A DNA stretch of 64,000 nucleotides from Herbidospora mongoliensis (GCF_001570545.1 NZ_BBXD01000011.1:675781-739780); one strand, 5' to 3'. Positions 37,071-45,189 are shown, numbered from the stretch's first letter. Notes: generated from the sequence alone by a model not told the origin. Made by a program: numbers and translations.

Positions 37071-37429
37071 GCAAATACCTGCTGAACAAGTTCCTGTTCA
37101 CCGTCGACCGCGACCCTTCGCTGGTCGAGCGCTACCGTTCCAACCCGGTCGAGACCGTGGCCTGGTGGGAGTCGACCATGGCCAACGAGATCCTGGGCGC
37201 TCACACCGGCGAGGCCAGCACCTGGCTGGCCTTCACGGACATCGAACGGGACGCGCTCGCCCAGCACGACTACGTGCGGCTCTTCGAACTCGGAGCGCAC
37301 CCGTTCCTCACACTGACCCTGTTCATCGCGATGTTCGAGCGCGACTACGCGGAGCCGCTGGCGTTCCAGAAGGAGTACGCGGCCCGGCTGTCGCACTTCT
37401 CGCTGCCCTATCCGGATATCGCCACATGA
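37067..37429 (+). CDS. LigA-type small subunit of extradiol dioxygenase
   Basis: A 120-residue, mostly helical protein resembling the alpha subunit LigA of protocatechuate 4,5-dioxygenase, which covers the active site of LigB. Typical segments are LLNKFLFTVDRDPSLVERY, ERDALAQHDYVRLFELGAHP and LTLFIAMFERDYAEPLAFQ. Its ATG overlaps the LigB-type stop and its own stop overlaps the next gene, so the three are translationally coupled. Gene order B then A is the reverse of the ligAB order in Sphingobium. Confidence 0.82.
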   Translation: MSKYLLNKFLFTVDRDPSLVERYRSNPVETVAWWESTMANEILGAHTGEASTWLAFTDIERDALAQHDYVRLFELGAHPFLTLTLFIAMFERDYAEPLAFQKEYAARLSHFSLPYPDIAT

Positions 37430-38361
37430 GAGCGGCGGTGGTCGAGCAGTGTGGTCGGCCGCCGGCGGTGGGGAGCGTCCCCCGGCCTCTTGCGGGGGCT
37501 GGGGACGCTCTCATTACCGTGACCTGCGCGCCCATCACCCCGCTGGACCGGCTGTGCGCCACCGGCCTGTCCTACTTCGGGGCACCCGCCCTGCCCTATG
37601 TCCCCGGTGTGCAGGGCGTCGGAGTCGCTTCTGACGGATCACGAGTGTGGTTCCCCACCTCGGCCGGGATGGCTCCCGGAAACGGGAGCCTGGCCGAGAC
37701 CTGCGCCGTGCCTTCCTCCGATCTTGTACGAGTGCCTGACGGATGCGGCGATGTGGTCGCGGCCTCCCTCGGGTTGTCGGCGGTCGCGGCGTGGATGGCC
37801 TTGACGTGGCGGGCCCAGCTGGAGCCCGGAGAGAACGTGGTCGTGCTCGGCGCCGGCGGGGCGGTGGGCCAGGTGGCCCTCCAGGCCGCCCGGTTGCTGG
37901 GGGCCGACTCGGTGGTCGGGGTGTCCCGCAGGCCTGGCGACGGGTGCATTCCGCTGGAGCCGGTGTCGACGCTGGCCGCCCGCCTTCGGGAGGTGATCGG
38001 GGCGGCTGACGTGGTGATCGATCCGGTGTTCGGGGAGCCCGCTGCGGCTGCCGCTCAGGTGCTCGCGTCTGGAGGGCGGCTGGTGAACCTCGGCGGGTCC
38101 GCTTCGGATTCGGCTGTGCTGTTCTCGTCGTTGCTGCGGAGCCGGGCTGTTTCGGTGCTGGGGTACTCGAACAACGTCCTGACTTCTGAGCAGCGGGCTG
38201 GGGCGCTTGAGGCGATCTTCGGGCATGCGGCTCGGGGGGAACTGTCGGTTGATCACTACGTTGTCGGGCTTGATGGGGTTGGCGAGGCCTGGGACTCGAC
38301 GCGGCGGGAACGCGCGGTCGTGAGGGTTACCGAGGTGCCTTCGGCCGCGGGAGTGCCGTAA
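37426..38361 (+). CDS. medium-chain (quinone oxidoreductase-like) reductase
   Basis: A 311-residue MDR-family enzyme. The N-terminal GroES-like half contains PYVPGVQGVGVASDG, where zinc-dependent members would have GHE, so no catalytic zinc is expected. The C-terminal Rossmann half has VVLGAGGAVGQVALQAARLLGA near residue 145. This is the pattern of zinc-free quinone oxidoreductases and enoyl reductases using NADPH. It is the last gene of the dioxygenase operon (4-base overlap) and probably oxidises or reduces a ring-cleavage product. The 3' part is less G+C biased than its neighbours. Confidence 0.86.
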   Translation: MRAAVVEQCGRPPAVGSVPRPLAGAGDALITVTCAPITPLDRLCATGLSYFGAPALPYVPGVQGVGVASDGSRVWFPTSAGMAPGNGSLAETCAVPSSDLVRVPDGCGDVVAASLGLSAVAAWMALTWRAQLEPGENVVVLGAGGAVGQVALQAARLLGADSVVGVSRRPGDGCIPLEPVSTLAARLREVIGAADVVIDPVFGEPAAAAAQVLASGGRLVNLGGSASDSAVLFSSLLRSRAVSVLGYSNNVLTSEQRAGALEAIFGHAARGELSVDHYVVGLDGVGEAWDSTRRERAVVRVTEVPSAAGVP

Positions 38362-38377
38362 GGTGTAAGCCGTCCGG

Positions 38378-38452
38378 GGGCGGTTAGCTCAGCGGTAGAG
38401 CACTCGCCTTACAAGCGAGGGGTCACTGGTTCGAACCCAGTACCGCCCACCA
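38378..38452 (+). tRNA. tRNA-Val (anticodon TAC)
   Basis: A complete cloverleaf: acceptor stem GGGCGGT (38378-38384) with ACCGCCC (38442-38448), D-arm TTAGCTCAGCGGTAGAGCA, anticodon arm CTCGC-CTTACAA-GCGAG with TAC at 38410-38412, and T-arm CTGGTTCGAACCCAG. Discriminator A is followed by an encoded CCA (38450-38452). It reads GTA and probably other GTN valine codons. It stands alone, 17 bases after the MDR reductase. Confidence 0.97.
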
Positions 38453-38760
38453 GGAGACGGGCGACCTATGGTCGCGCTTTCAGGCGCTTCGCGGGTCTCC
38501 TTCGTTCATACGGGGGGCGACCCCCGAACCCCCGATGTCAGGGGGCCGGCGCCCCCTCACGCTCCCCCGGCCGCTTCGCGTCCTGACGTCGCTGTCGCTC
38601 CGGGTCGCTGCGCTCCGGGCGAAGGGCTCCGCCCCTCGCGCTCCCTGGACAGGCCTCGCTTCGCCCCAGCTCACCAGCAGAAACAAGGTCGGGACGCGCT
38701 CAGCATGAGGCGAGGCTGTTAGTGTGCGCCCGTTCACTCGGGAACCGGGAGCGCTCCGCG
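38453..38760. other. gene-free, GC-rich repeat-laden spacer after tRNA-Val
   Basis: About 300 bases hold no convincing gene. They contain several overlapping GC-rich inverted repeats, such as GGGGGCGACCCCC near 38513 and CAGGGGGCCGGCGCCCCCT near 38536, plus runs of the type GCTTCGC/GCTCCGCCCC. The composition resembles repeat debris often found beside actinomycete tRNA genes. No integrase gene and no duplicated tRNA 3' end is visible nearby. Confidence 0.6.
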
Positions 38761-39252
38761 ATGAAGTACACCGTCTCGATCGAGATCGCCCTGCCGCGGG
38801 AGAGGGTGGCGCAATTGCTCGCCGACCCGGCGCACCTGCCGAACTGGCTGCGGGGCCTGGTGCTGCACGAGCCGCTGAGTGGGGTGCACGGGCAGGTCGG
38901 TACCAAGTCGCGGGTCGTGATGCAGACCGGGCAGCAGAAGTTCGAGGGCACCGAGACCATCACCCGCCGGGAACCGGCGGACCTGCGTGGGATCCCCCAC
39001 GAGAGCGTCGTTCACTTCGACCGCGAGATCGTCGGCGAGGGCATGTGGAGCGTCGCGCGTGACCGGCTGACCGAAGCCGGTCCGGAGACGACGCTCTGGG
39101 TGAGCGAGAACGAATATCGGTTCAGCGGCTTGCTGATGCGGCTGGTGGGGCTCCTGATGCCCGGCGCCTTCCGCAAGCAGTCACGACAGCACATGGAGGA
39201 CTTCAAGGCGTTCGCCGAGCAGGGAAAGGACGTCCGCGAAGCGAAGGGCTGA
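38761..39252 (+). CDS. SRPBCC (START-like) family protein
   Basis: A 163-residue protein with the polyketide cyclase/START-like fold: MKYTVSIEIALPRERVAQLL at the start, the LPNWLRGL pocket segment near residue 30, a central beta sheet and the long C-terminal helix FRKQSRQHMEDFKAFAEQG. Such domains bind hydrophobic small molecules, and their functions vary. ATG 38761 is where homology-like sequence begins; a longer frame upstream is not convincing. It stands alone beside the tRNA. Confidence 0.82.
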   Translation: MKYTVSIEIALPRERVAQLLADPAHLPNWLRGLVLHEPLSGVHGQVGTKSRVVMQTGQQKFEGTETITRREPADLRGIPHESVVHFDREIVGEGMWSVARDRLTEAGPETTLWVSENEYRFSGLLMRLVGLLMPGAFRKQSRQHMEDFKAFAEQGKDVREAKG

Positions 39253-39336
39253 TCGGCTCGCGGGCAGCGGCGTCGGCGTGATGGCCCCCCGAGGCTTTCC
39301 AGTCGCGCCCGGGACAAGGGAAAGGCGATTCCCGTG

Positions 39337-40065
39337 TCAGCGGGGCCGGTTGCCCTTCTTCTTACGGGCGGCCGGCACGGCCCGGCGGGCGGAGCCGTTC
39401 TGGGCGGGCTTCTGCGCCTGCCGCTTCGCCGGTTTCTCCGCAGGGGCGGCGGGGGCACGGCCTCGCGAGCTGTTCGCCGTCCGGCCGCGGACGATGCCGA
39501 TGAATTCCTCCACCAGGTCGGTGGTCGCGTCCGTGGGCCAGGCCAGCGCGACCTGGGACTGGGGCGCGTCCGGCACCGGCCGGTAGGTGAGATCCCTGCG
39601 GTCGTGGAGGCGGGCCAGTGACTGCGGAACCAGGAGAAGCCCACTGCCGGCCGCCACCAGGTCGACCGCGTCGGCCGTGGTGGGCGGTTGGGTGAACGCG
39701 GGCAGTCCGGGGCGGATCGTCCACTCGATGGTGTCGTCCAGAGGATGGAAGACCTCTTCGTCGGTCAGGTCGGCGACGGTCACCTCGTCGGCGGCGGTCA
39801 CCTCGTGGTCTTTGGGCACCACGACCACCGTGGTCTCCGTGTAGAGAGGGATCACGCTGAGCCCGTCGCGGTCGATCGGGAGCCTGACGAATCCGGCGTC
39901 GGCGCCGCCGTCGCGCAGGAGGCCCACCACTTCGGCGGCGGGAACCGCGAGCAGGGTGAGCGGCACGCCCGGCATCCTCTCGGTCCAGACGCTGACCCAT
40001 TTCGCGGGGGTCACCCCGGGCACGTAAGCCAGCCGGAACACGCTGTCGGTCTCCCCATCAGTCAC
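39337..40065 (-). CDS. orphan LysR-type substrate-binding domain protein
   Basis: A 242-residue protein that begins directly with the effector domain of LysR regulators (VFRLAYVPGVTPAKWVSVW, then VPAAEVVGLLRDGGADAGFV and PLYTETTVVVVPKDHEV) and has no N-terminal helix-turn-helix. The last 50 residues are a Lys/Arg/Ala/Pro-rich tail (KPAKRQAQKPAQNG, RKKKGNRPR) that could bind nucleic acid. It is divergent from a DUF5997 gene across 55 bases. That protein is paired with such orphan domains in other actinobacteria as far as I know, so together they may form a split regulator. Confidence 0.8.
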   Translation of the reverse strand: MTDGETDSVFRLAYVPGVTPAKWVSVWTERMPGVPLTLLAVPAAEVVGLLRDGGADAGFVRLPIDRDGLSVIPLYTETTVVVVPKDHEVTAADEVTVADLTDEEVFHPLDDTIEWTIRPGLPAFTQPPTTADAVDLVAAGSGLLLVPQSLARLHDRRDLTYRPVPDAPQSQVALAWPTDATTDLVEEFIGIVRGRTANSSRGRAPAAPAEKPAKRQAQKPAQNGSARRAVPAARKKKGNRPR

Positions 40066-40120
40066 TTGCTCAGAGTATCGATGTCAGGGCGACCCGTTCC
40101 GACTGACTATTCTCGACGCT

Positions 40121-40492
40121 ATGACCTCACCCACACCGAAGACCATCCAGATGATGAAGCCCGAGACCGCGGCCAAGAAACTGGATGTCCTGCTGTCGGC
40201 CACCCCCGCCGAGTTCCAGGAGGGTGTCGTCTCCAGGGACGAACTGAACAGGCTGCAGACGGCACCGCCCACCTGGCTCGCCGACCTGCGCCGCAACGGC
40301 CCCCATCCCAAGCAGGTCGTCGCCGCGAAGCTCGGAATCTCCATTTCCGGCCTGATCCGGGGCGGGATCACCGAACCGCTCACCACCGCTGAGATCGACG
40401 CGCTGAAGGCGGAGAACCCGGAGTGGCTGGAGCGCGAGCGGACCGTCCAGGCCGAGACCCGCAAAGAGGCACTCCGCCTCAAGCAGCGCTAG
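40121..40492 (+). CDS. DUF5997 family protein
   Basis: A 123-residue protein matching the actinobacterial DUF5997 family: TPKTIQMMKPETAAKKLDVL at the start, a central PPTWLADLRRNGPHPKQVVA, then AAKLGISISGLIRGGITEPL, which reads like a helix-turn-helix, and a basic C-terminus. It could supply the DNA-binding half missing from the divergent LysR-like protein. The function is not established. A strong hairpin follows 41 bases after its stop. Confidence 0.82.
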   Translation: MTSPTPKTIQMMKPETAAKKLDVLLSATPAEFQEGVVSRDELNRLQTAPPTWLADLRRNGPHPKQVVAAKLGISISGLIRGGITEPLTTAEIDALKAENPEWLERERTVQAETRKEALRLKQR

Positions 40493-40533
40493 AAACCCCG
40501 TCTCCGCAGTAGGCGGCGACGGCCACAACGGAC

Positions 40534-40569
40534 GAAAGCCCGCCACCCTCGAAAGGGCGGCGGGCTTTC
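40534..40569 (+). terminator. strong hairpin terminator after DUF5997 gene
   Basis: GAAAGCCCGCC (40534-40544) pairs with GGCGGGCTTTC (40559-40569). An inner CCCT-CGAA-AGGG stem-loop extends it with a single A/C mismatch. The T-rich end (CTTTCT) supports termination of the plus-strand gene, and the mirror-image end could also stop the minus-strand TerD-like gene ending at 40661. Confidence 0.75.
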
Positions 40570-40660
40570 TCACGTCTGATGCGAGGAAAGCGGGAGCGCT
40601 AGATCATCCAAGTGAGTTTTAGAAGGAAGCATCTCCCATGGCCTCGCGAACACGACCGTA

Positions 40661-42778
40661 TCAGGCGGGGATCAGCTCGTGCAGTGTTCCGGCGGTGACC
40701 ACTTTCGCCCCCTGCGAAGGGTTGGTCGGCGCGTCCAGGCCGATGTACGTCGTGTGATCGGCCGTCGTGGGCTTGGCCCGCAGCAGGTCGACGAGGTAGC
40801 CGACGCGCAGATAGTCCCGCTCGACGATCGAGCGGACCAGCAGAGACGTAGACCGTCGATTGGCCTCCACCTGGTTGAAAGCCGGATGGCCGTTCATGTA
40901 GAGGTGCAGCCACTTCGCCCGCCACGCGCCCTTGTCGTCCCTGAGGAAGGCCAGCGGGAGGGCGATCCGCCCTGAGCCTCGAAGATCGGATTTGGCCCGC
41001 ACCGTACGCGGCTCGAACGGCCGGCCCTCCTGCTCCGCGTCTCGCACCATGAACCCGAAGAACGCCTCCGCCGCTTCGTCGAACGCCTCGCCGGTGTAGA
41101 TGTTGACCTGCGGGATGATGATCGGCAGGGTGGCCTGGGCGAGCCGGATGTCGATGAACTCCGACGCCCCGTCCGCCGCTTCGGTGAGGTCTCCGGAGTA
41201 CACGGCGAAATCGTTGCCGTAGTTCGTCCACGACACGTGCTGCTCGTCGCCGTATCCGGCGTCGACCATGAGCGCGGACAGGTCGTAGTCGGTGCGTTCC
41301 CCGGTCTGGCGCCAGTGGACGTAGAACCGCAGCAGTTCGCCGTCCACCGCCGACACCGAGCCGCGCGGCAGCATTCCCAGCCCGGGTGAGACGGCCTTGC
41401 CCGACAGGGGCAGGGCCACGTCGAGGACGGCGTCATCGACGATCAGGGTTCCCGGGTCGGGGAGTCGCCGGCTGATCTCCTCGTCGAGGATGCCGAGGGC
41501 TTCGGCGATGACACCGTCGGCGAGCGGGGCCCGCGCGTCGGGGGTGACCCAGGTGCGGCCGCGCCGGTTGGCGAACACCCGGGAAGAAGAGACGGCGCCC
41601 CGGTTCTGCAGGTGCTCACGGAGTGACAGCAGGACGCGGCCCGACGCGCTCTTCGCCGCCCGTCGTGCGGCGTCGAGGATCGAGGAAGGGGATTCATCGG
41701 TCCGCAGCAACTGGTCCAGCCGGCGCAGCAGCGCGCCCGGCGCGGTCCCCAGCAGTTCGACGGCATCGGCCGTACGGCCTGACGACAGGGCCGCCTCGAC
41801 CTGACCGTGCAGGCTCGCGGCCGGGCGCTCACCTCGGGCGACCTCGAAGACGTGGGCGGCGCGGGGGAAACGGGGGTGTTCGTGGGGGTGGAGACGCTCG
41901 CCGAGGCGTTTCCACTGCTCCCGATATCGGGGGACGTCTCCCAGCTTGGCCGTGGTCGCGACGCCGTCCAGTGCGGCCAGCAGCGCGCGGCGCTCGGCCC
42001 GCTTGAACGACCGGAACCGTGACGGCTCGGTCAGCGTGACGTCGCCGCCCGAGCAGCCGCAGGCCAGGCGCAGCACGTCCGTGACCGTGTCCACGAGCAG
42101 TGGACGACCGGCGGCCAGCCGCGCCTCGTTGATCACCGCCCGGTTCTCGCGCACCGGGATGCGGGCGGGCTCCTCGTCGCAGACCGCCGCGAGGTTCCGC
42201 AGCAGCACGAGGTCCTCAGCGGACGCCGGGATCTCGGATCCGGCGAGCGAGGCGAACAGCGCTCCCACCTCGGCGGCCAGGGTTCCACCCAGGTCCAATA
42301 CGGTCACCCGGTCGCCCGCCGCCGGGACGAGCTCGGCGTGCGCGGCCAGCAGGTCGGCGTAGGTGTGCTGGTAGGTGCCGTATCCCGGCAGGCTCAGCAG
42401 GTTGATCGCCGACGACGTCATCTCCACCCGCCCAGCGGCCACCGGATCCTTGAGCGCCACAGCCAGCAGACCGGCCCAGAACTCGACCGTGTCGGGGACG
42501 TTCCTCGGGAAGTCGACGAAGTAGGCGTTGTGCTGGTGGTCTCCGACCAGCTCGCGGACGGCCGCCAGGACACGGACGCCGATGTCCAGCACGTCACCGG
42601 CAGGCAGCCTGCCCAGACGGTCGAGCAGGGCCGGGGAGCAGGCGAAGCCCACGCTGAGCAGAGCCGCGTCGAGCTGCCGGGCGGCGGCCTCACCTGCGGC
42701 GCTTCCGGCGTTCTCGGCCTGGGCTCTCATCGGCACCTTGAGGCGGCGCGTGATGACAACGCTCTCCAATGTGTCCAC
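40661..42778 (-). CDS. large protein with TerD-like C-terminal domain
   Basis: A 705-residue cytoplasmic protein. The N-terminal 450 residues are mostly helical and unassigned; a segment CGCSGGDVTLTEPSRFRSF near residue 235 and WKRLGERLHPHEHP near 290 look conserved. The C-terminal part (about 490-640) resembles the calcium-binding TerD fold of tellurium-resistance proteins, with LRFYVHWRQTGERTDYDLSA and WTNYGNDFAVYSGDL. The general layout recalls the MXAN_6230/SCO0854-type proteins, though I see no RING finger. The likely role is stress or phage response; this is inference. A start further in is possible. Confidence 0.7.
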   Translation of the reverse strand: MDTLESVVITRRLKVPMRAQAENAGSAAGEAAARQLDAALLSVGFACSPALLDRLGRLPAGDVLDIGVRVLAAVRELVGDHQHNAYFVDFPRNVPDTVEFWAGLLAVALKDPVAAGRVEMTSSAINLLSLPGYGTYQHTYADLLAAHAELVPAAGDRVTVLDLGGTLAAEVGALFASLAGSEIPASAEDLVLLRNLAAVCDEEPARIPVRENRAVINEARLAAGRPLLVDTVTDVLRLACGCSGGDVTLTEPSRFRSFKRAERRALLAALDGVATTAKLGDVPRYREQWKRLGERLHPHEHPRFPRAAHVFEVARGERPAASLHGQVEAALSSGRTADAVELLGTAPGALLRRLDQLLRTDESPSSILDAARRAAKSASGRVLLSLREHLQNRGAVSSSRVFANRRGRTWVTPDARAPLADGVIAEALGILDEEISRRLPDPGTLIVDDAVLDVALPLSGKAVSPGLGMLPRGSVSAVDGELLRFYVHWRQTGERTDYDLSALMVDAGYGDEQHVSWTNYGNDFAVYSGDLTEAADGASEFIDIRLAQATLPIIIPQVNIYTGEAFDEAAEAFFGFMVRDAEQEGRPFEPRTVRAKSDLRGSGRIALPLAFLRDDKGAWRAKWLHLYMNGHPAFNQVEANRRSTSLLVRSIVERDYLRVGYLVDLLRAKPTTADHTTYIGLDAPTNPSQGAKVVTAGTLHELIPA

Positions 42779-42983
42779 AGGCGCAGCCTTCCCTCAGATG
42801 ATCTGTCCGGCAAGCCACCGTAACGCGTAGAAGCACCCCATTTCACCTGGAATGATCAGGGCCCGATGAATGCAACGGGTGCGATTGTTATGGAAGAGAA
42901 GAATCCCCCATCAGGGCACTGGACAAAGATTGCGCCGATGGTACATTCCTCGTATTTCGCCCAGACATCTCAGGGCGGAGGGG

Positions 42984-43502
42984 GTGTCCGCCTTCAACGG
43001 CGTCGTCGAGCAGGTGGCCAATTATTCGGCCATTCCTCTCTCATTACTCGGATTCGCCTTGACGTTGTGGCAGTTGATGAAGGCGAGACGGGCCGCGGAA
43101 GCCGCCCGCGACGCCGCATTACAGGCTCAGGGCGCCATTCGCAAGAACAGTGTCCTCATGCTGATTCCGCAACTCCTCCGTACGGAAGAGGAGCTTGACC
43201 GGGCCGTTCGCGATTCGTCCGTCGAACTGACCATGGTGTGGCTGACGAGCTGGAAGTCGCAGGCGAGTCAGTTGAGAGGGTTTCTCGAACTGGCCTCTCT
43301 TCAGAACAACGACGTCATGAAGGCCCTGCAGTCATCCGTCGCCAAAGCCACGATCGTGCGGCTGGATCTCACCCAGCAGGCCAAGGGAATCAATCTGGTG
43401 CTGGCCACCAGGGCCGCCCGGGAATCGATTTCGCTGGTGACCGTCGAACTGAGCGCGCTGGCCGCCGTCCAGGCGACACAAATAGGGGAGCGTCATGTCT
43501 GA
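42984..43502 (+). CDS. membrane-anchored helical protein, unknown function
   Basis: A 172-residue protein with one hydrophobic segment (residues 15-33), an Ala/Arg-rich coiled segment (KARRAAEAARDAALQAQGA), then a helical, aliphatic C-terminal domain. Leu codons 21 and 46 are TTA, and the 5' region has lower G+C than its surroundings, both suggesting acquired or specially regulated DNA. GTG 42984 follows a GGAGGGG block, closer than ideal. It overlaps the next gene by 8 bases, so the two work as a pair. No family is recognised. Confidence 0.58.
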   Translation: MSAFNGVVEQVANYSAIPLSLLGFALTLWQLMKARRAAEAARDAALQAQGAIRKNSVLMLIPQLLRTEEELDRAVRDSSVELTMVWLTSWKSQASQLRGFLELASLQNNDVMKALQSSVAKATIVRLDLTQQAKGINLVLATRAARESISLVTVELSALAAVQATQIGERHV

Positions 43503-43845
43503 CGACGGCCAGATCAAGCGAATCGCTCAGACCCTGCTCAAGAAGACCAAAGACGGGTCCGTCAAATGGGAACACCTCCCGCAGGAGGGTTCCAGCGGAT
43601 CCAGGGTCACCTATTCGACCTCGACGTCCACGGTCGTGATCAGCGCCGGCGCGCTGTCCCAGGAGTCCTACGTGTTCCAGATCTACAACTCCGACGGAGT
43701 GGTGGTCGAGGAGCTCCTGGTGAGCGAGGAGCGGAACGAGCACCTCCACCCCGTGGTCGGCGAACTGTTCCGGCTGTCCCACCGGCAGGCCCTCGACGTC
43801 GACGAGGTGCTCTCGAACCTGATGCAGGAACTCGAAGACGAGTAG
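43495..43845 (+). CDS. small acidic protein paired with upstream membrane protein
   Basis: A 116-residue soluble protein. The first half (TLLKKTKDGSVKWEHLPQEG then VTYSTSTSTVVISAGAL) looks like a beta-rich domain with an exposed basic end. The second half (SQESYVFQIYNSDGVVVEEL, then LFRLSHRQALDVDEVLSNLM) is helical and ends acidic. I recognise no family. Its ATG lies inside the end of the upstream gene (8-base overlap), arguing for coupled production and a shared complex. Confidence 0.63.
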   Translation: MSDDGQIKRIAQTLLKKTKDGSVKWEHLPQEGSSGSRVTYSTSTSTVVISAGALSQESYVFQIYNSDGVVVEELLVSEERNEHLHPVVGELFRLSHRQALDVDEVLSNLMQELEDE

Positions 43846-43870
43846 GGCGATCTTTATGTCCTCCTAACAG

Positions 43871-43898
43871 CTAGACTCCTAAAGTACTAGGAGACTAG
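43871..43898. promoter_or_regulatory. palindromic operator upstream of GntR/ABC operon
   Basis: CTAGACTCCTA (43871-43881), spacer AAGTAC, TAGGAGACTAG (43888-43898); the arms pair with one mismatch. The centre AAGTACTA resembles sites bound by YtrA-type GntR repressors. It lies 18 bases before the GTG of the GntR gene and overlaps the probable promoter region, fitting autorepression of the whole operon. Confidence 0.65.
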
Positions 43899-43915
43899 AT
43901 AAATGGAGGACTCCA

Positions 43916-44311
43916 GTGATCGAGTTCCACCTCGACGGCAGGTCGGGAGTCTCGTCCTACCTGCAGCTGGTTCAGCAGGTCAGGCAGGCCATGCGCCTCG
44001 GGCTGCTCAGGGAGGGCGACCAGCTCCCCACCGTCAAAGAGGTCGTCGCCCAGCTCGCGATCAACCCCAACACCGTTCTCAAGGCCTACCGCGAGCTCGA
44101 ACACGAGGGCTTGGCCGCGGCACGCCCCGGTGTCGGCACGTTCATCACGAAATCCCTGACCAACCCCTCGCTGGTGGCCGCCCACGGCCCCCTCCGTCAG
44201 GACCTCCGGCGCTGGCTGGCGAAAGCCCGCAAGGCCGGCCTGGACGACGAAAGCATCGAGGCCCTGTTCATGACCACCTTTCGGACCGCCGCGCAGGAGG
44301 ACATAGCGTGA
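43916..44311 (+). CDS. YtrA-subfamily GntR regulator
   Basis: A 131-residue regulator: N-terminal GntR winged helix (YLQLVQQVRQAMRLGLLREG, then VKEVVAQLAINPNTVLKAYR, wing HEGLAAARPGVGTFI) and a short helical tail of about 50 residues. That small tail defines the YtrA subfamily, which usually represses an adjacent ABC transporter in response to cell-envelope-active compounds. GTG 43916 has GGAGG 8 bases upstream. Its stop overlaps the ATPase gene start (GTGA). Confidence 0.93.
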   Translation: MIEFHLDGRSGVSSYLQLVQQVRQAMRLGLLREGDQLPTVKEVVAQLAINPNTVLKAYRELEHEGLAAARPGVGTFITKSLTNPSLVAAHGPLRQDLRRWLAKARKAGLDDESIEALFMTTFRTAAQEDIA

Positions 44312-45189
44312 CCCCCGTCTTGCAGGCCCAGGGATTAGGCAAGAGGTACGGCAGACGCTGGGCGCTGCGCGAGTGCACGATCGACATCCCGACGGGTCAC
44401 GTCGTCGGGCTGGTCGGCCCCAACGGAGCCGGTAAGACGACGCTTCTCAAACTGGCGAGCGGCCAGCTGGAGCCGTCCGAGGGCGACATCAAGGTCCTGG
44501 GAGGCCGCCCGGCGAGCACGCTGCCGAAGGTGGGCTTCGTCGCCCAGGACACCCCCGTCTACGCCGGGCTGACCATCGCCGACCATCTGCGGATGGGGGC
44601 GCGGCTGAACCAGAAATGGGACGCCACCATGGCCCGCGAGCGGATCGCCCAGCTGGGTCTCGACCCCAACCGGCGGGCCCGCAAGCTGTCGGGAGGCGAG
44701 CGGGCCCAGCTCGCGCTGACGCTGGGGCTGGCCAAACGTCCCGAGCTGCTGATCCTCGACGAGCCCGTCGCGTCGCTCGACCCGCTGGCCCGCCGGGAGT
44801 TCCTGCAAGGGCTCATGGAGGCCACGGCCGCCGACGAGTTCAGCGTCGTGCTGTCGTCGCACCTGGTCGCCGACCTGGAGCGGGTCTGCGACTTCCTGCT
44901 CGTCCTGGTCGACTCGACGGTGCTGGTGGCGGGTGAGGTCGAGACGCTGCTGGCCACCCATCACCGGCTCACCGGGCCGCGCCGCGATCCCGATCGGATG
45001 CCCGCCGGGCAGCAGGTCATCTCGGCCCGGCACACCGATCGGCAGAGCACTTACGTGATCCGTACCGAGGAAGCCGTCCTCGACCCCGCCTGGGCGGTCA
45101 GCCGGCTGACTCTCGAGGATCTCGTCCTCGCCTACATGGAGAGGCGGCCCGTCAGCGGTCGCCGGACCGATCTGGAGGTGCTGCGATGA
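44308..45189 (+). CDS. ABC transporter ATP-binding protein
   Basis: A 293-residue ATPase: Walker A GPNGAGKTT near residue 38, Q-loop VGFVAQDTPVY, signature KLSGGERAQLAL, Walker B ELLILDEPVASLD and H-loop LSSHLV. The C-terminal 60 residues form the accessory region of the bacitracin/antibiotic-exporter type ATPases. It is coupled by 4-base overlaps to the GntR gene before and the permease after. Confidence 0.95.
   Translation: MTPVLQAQGLGKRYGRRWALRECTIDIPTGHVVGLVGPNGAGKTTLLKLASGQLEPSEGDIKVLGGRPASTLPKVGFVAQDTPVYAGLTIADHLRMGARLNQKWDATMARERIAQLGLDPNRRARKLSGGERAQLALTLGLAKRPELLILDEPVASLDPLARREFLQGLMEATAADEFSVVLSSHLVADLERVCDFLLVLVDSTVLVAGEVETLLATHHRLTGPRRDPDRMPAGQQVISARHTDRQSTYVIRTEEAVLDPAWAVSRLTLEDLVLAYMERRPVSGRRTDLEVLR

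Noticed and set aside
38378..38760. tRNA-Val as the attachment site of an integrated element
   Set aside because: No integrase, no repeat of the tRNA 3' end within the window, and genes to the right are not phage- or ICE-like.
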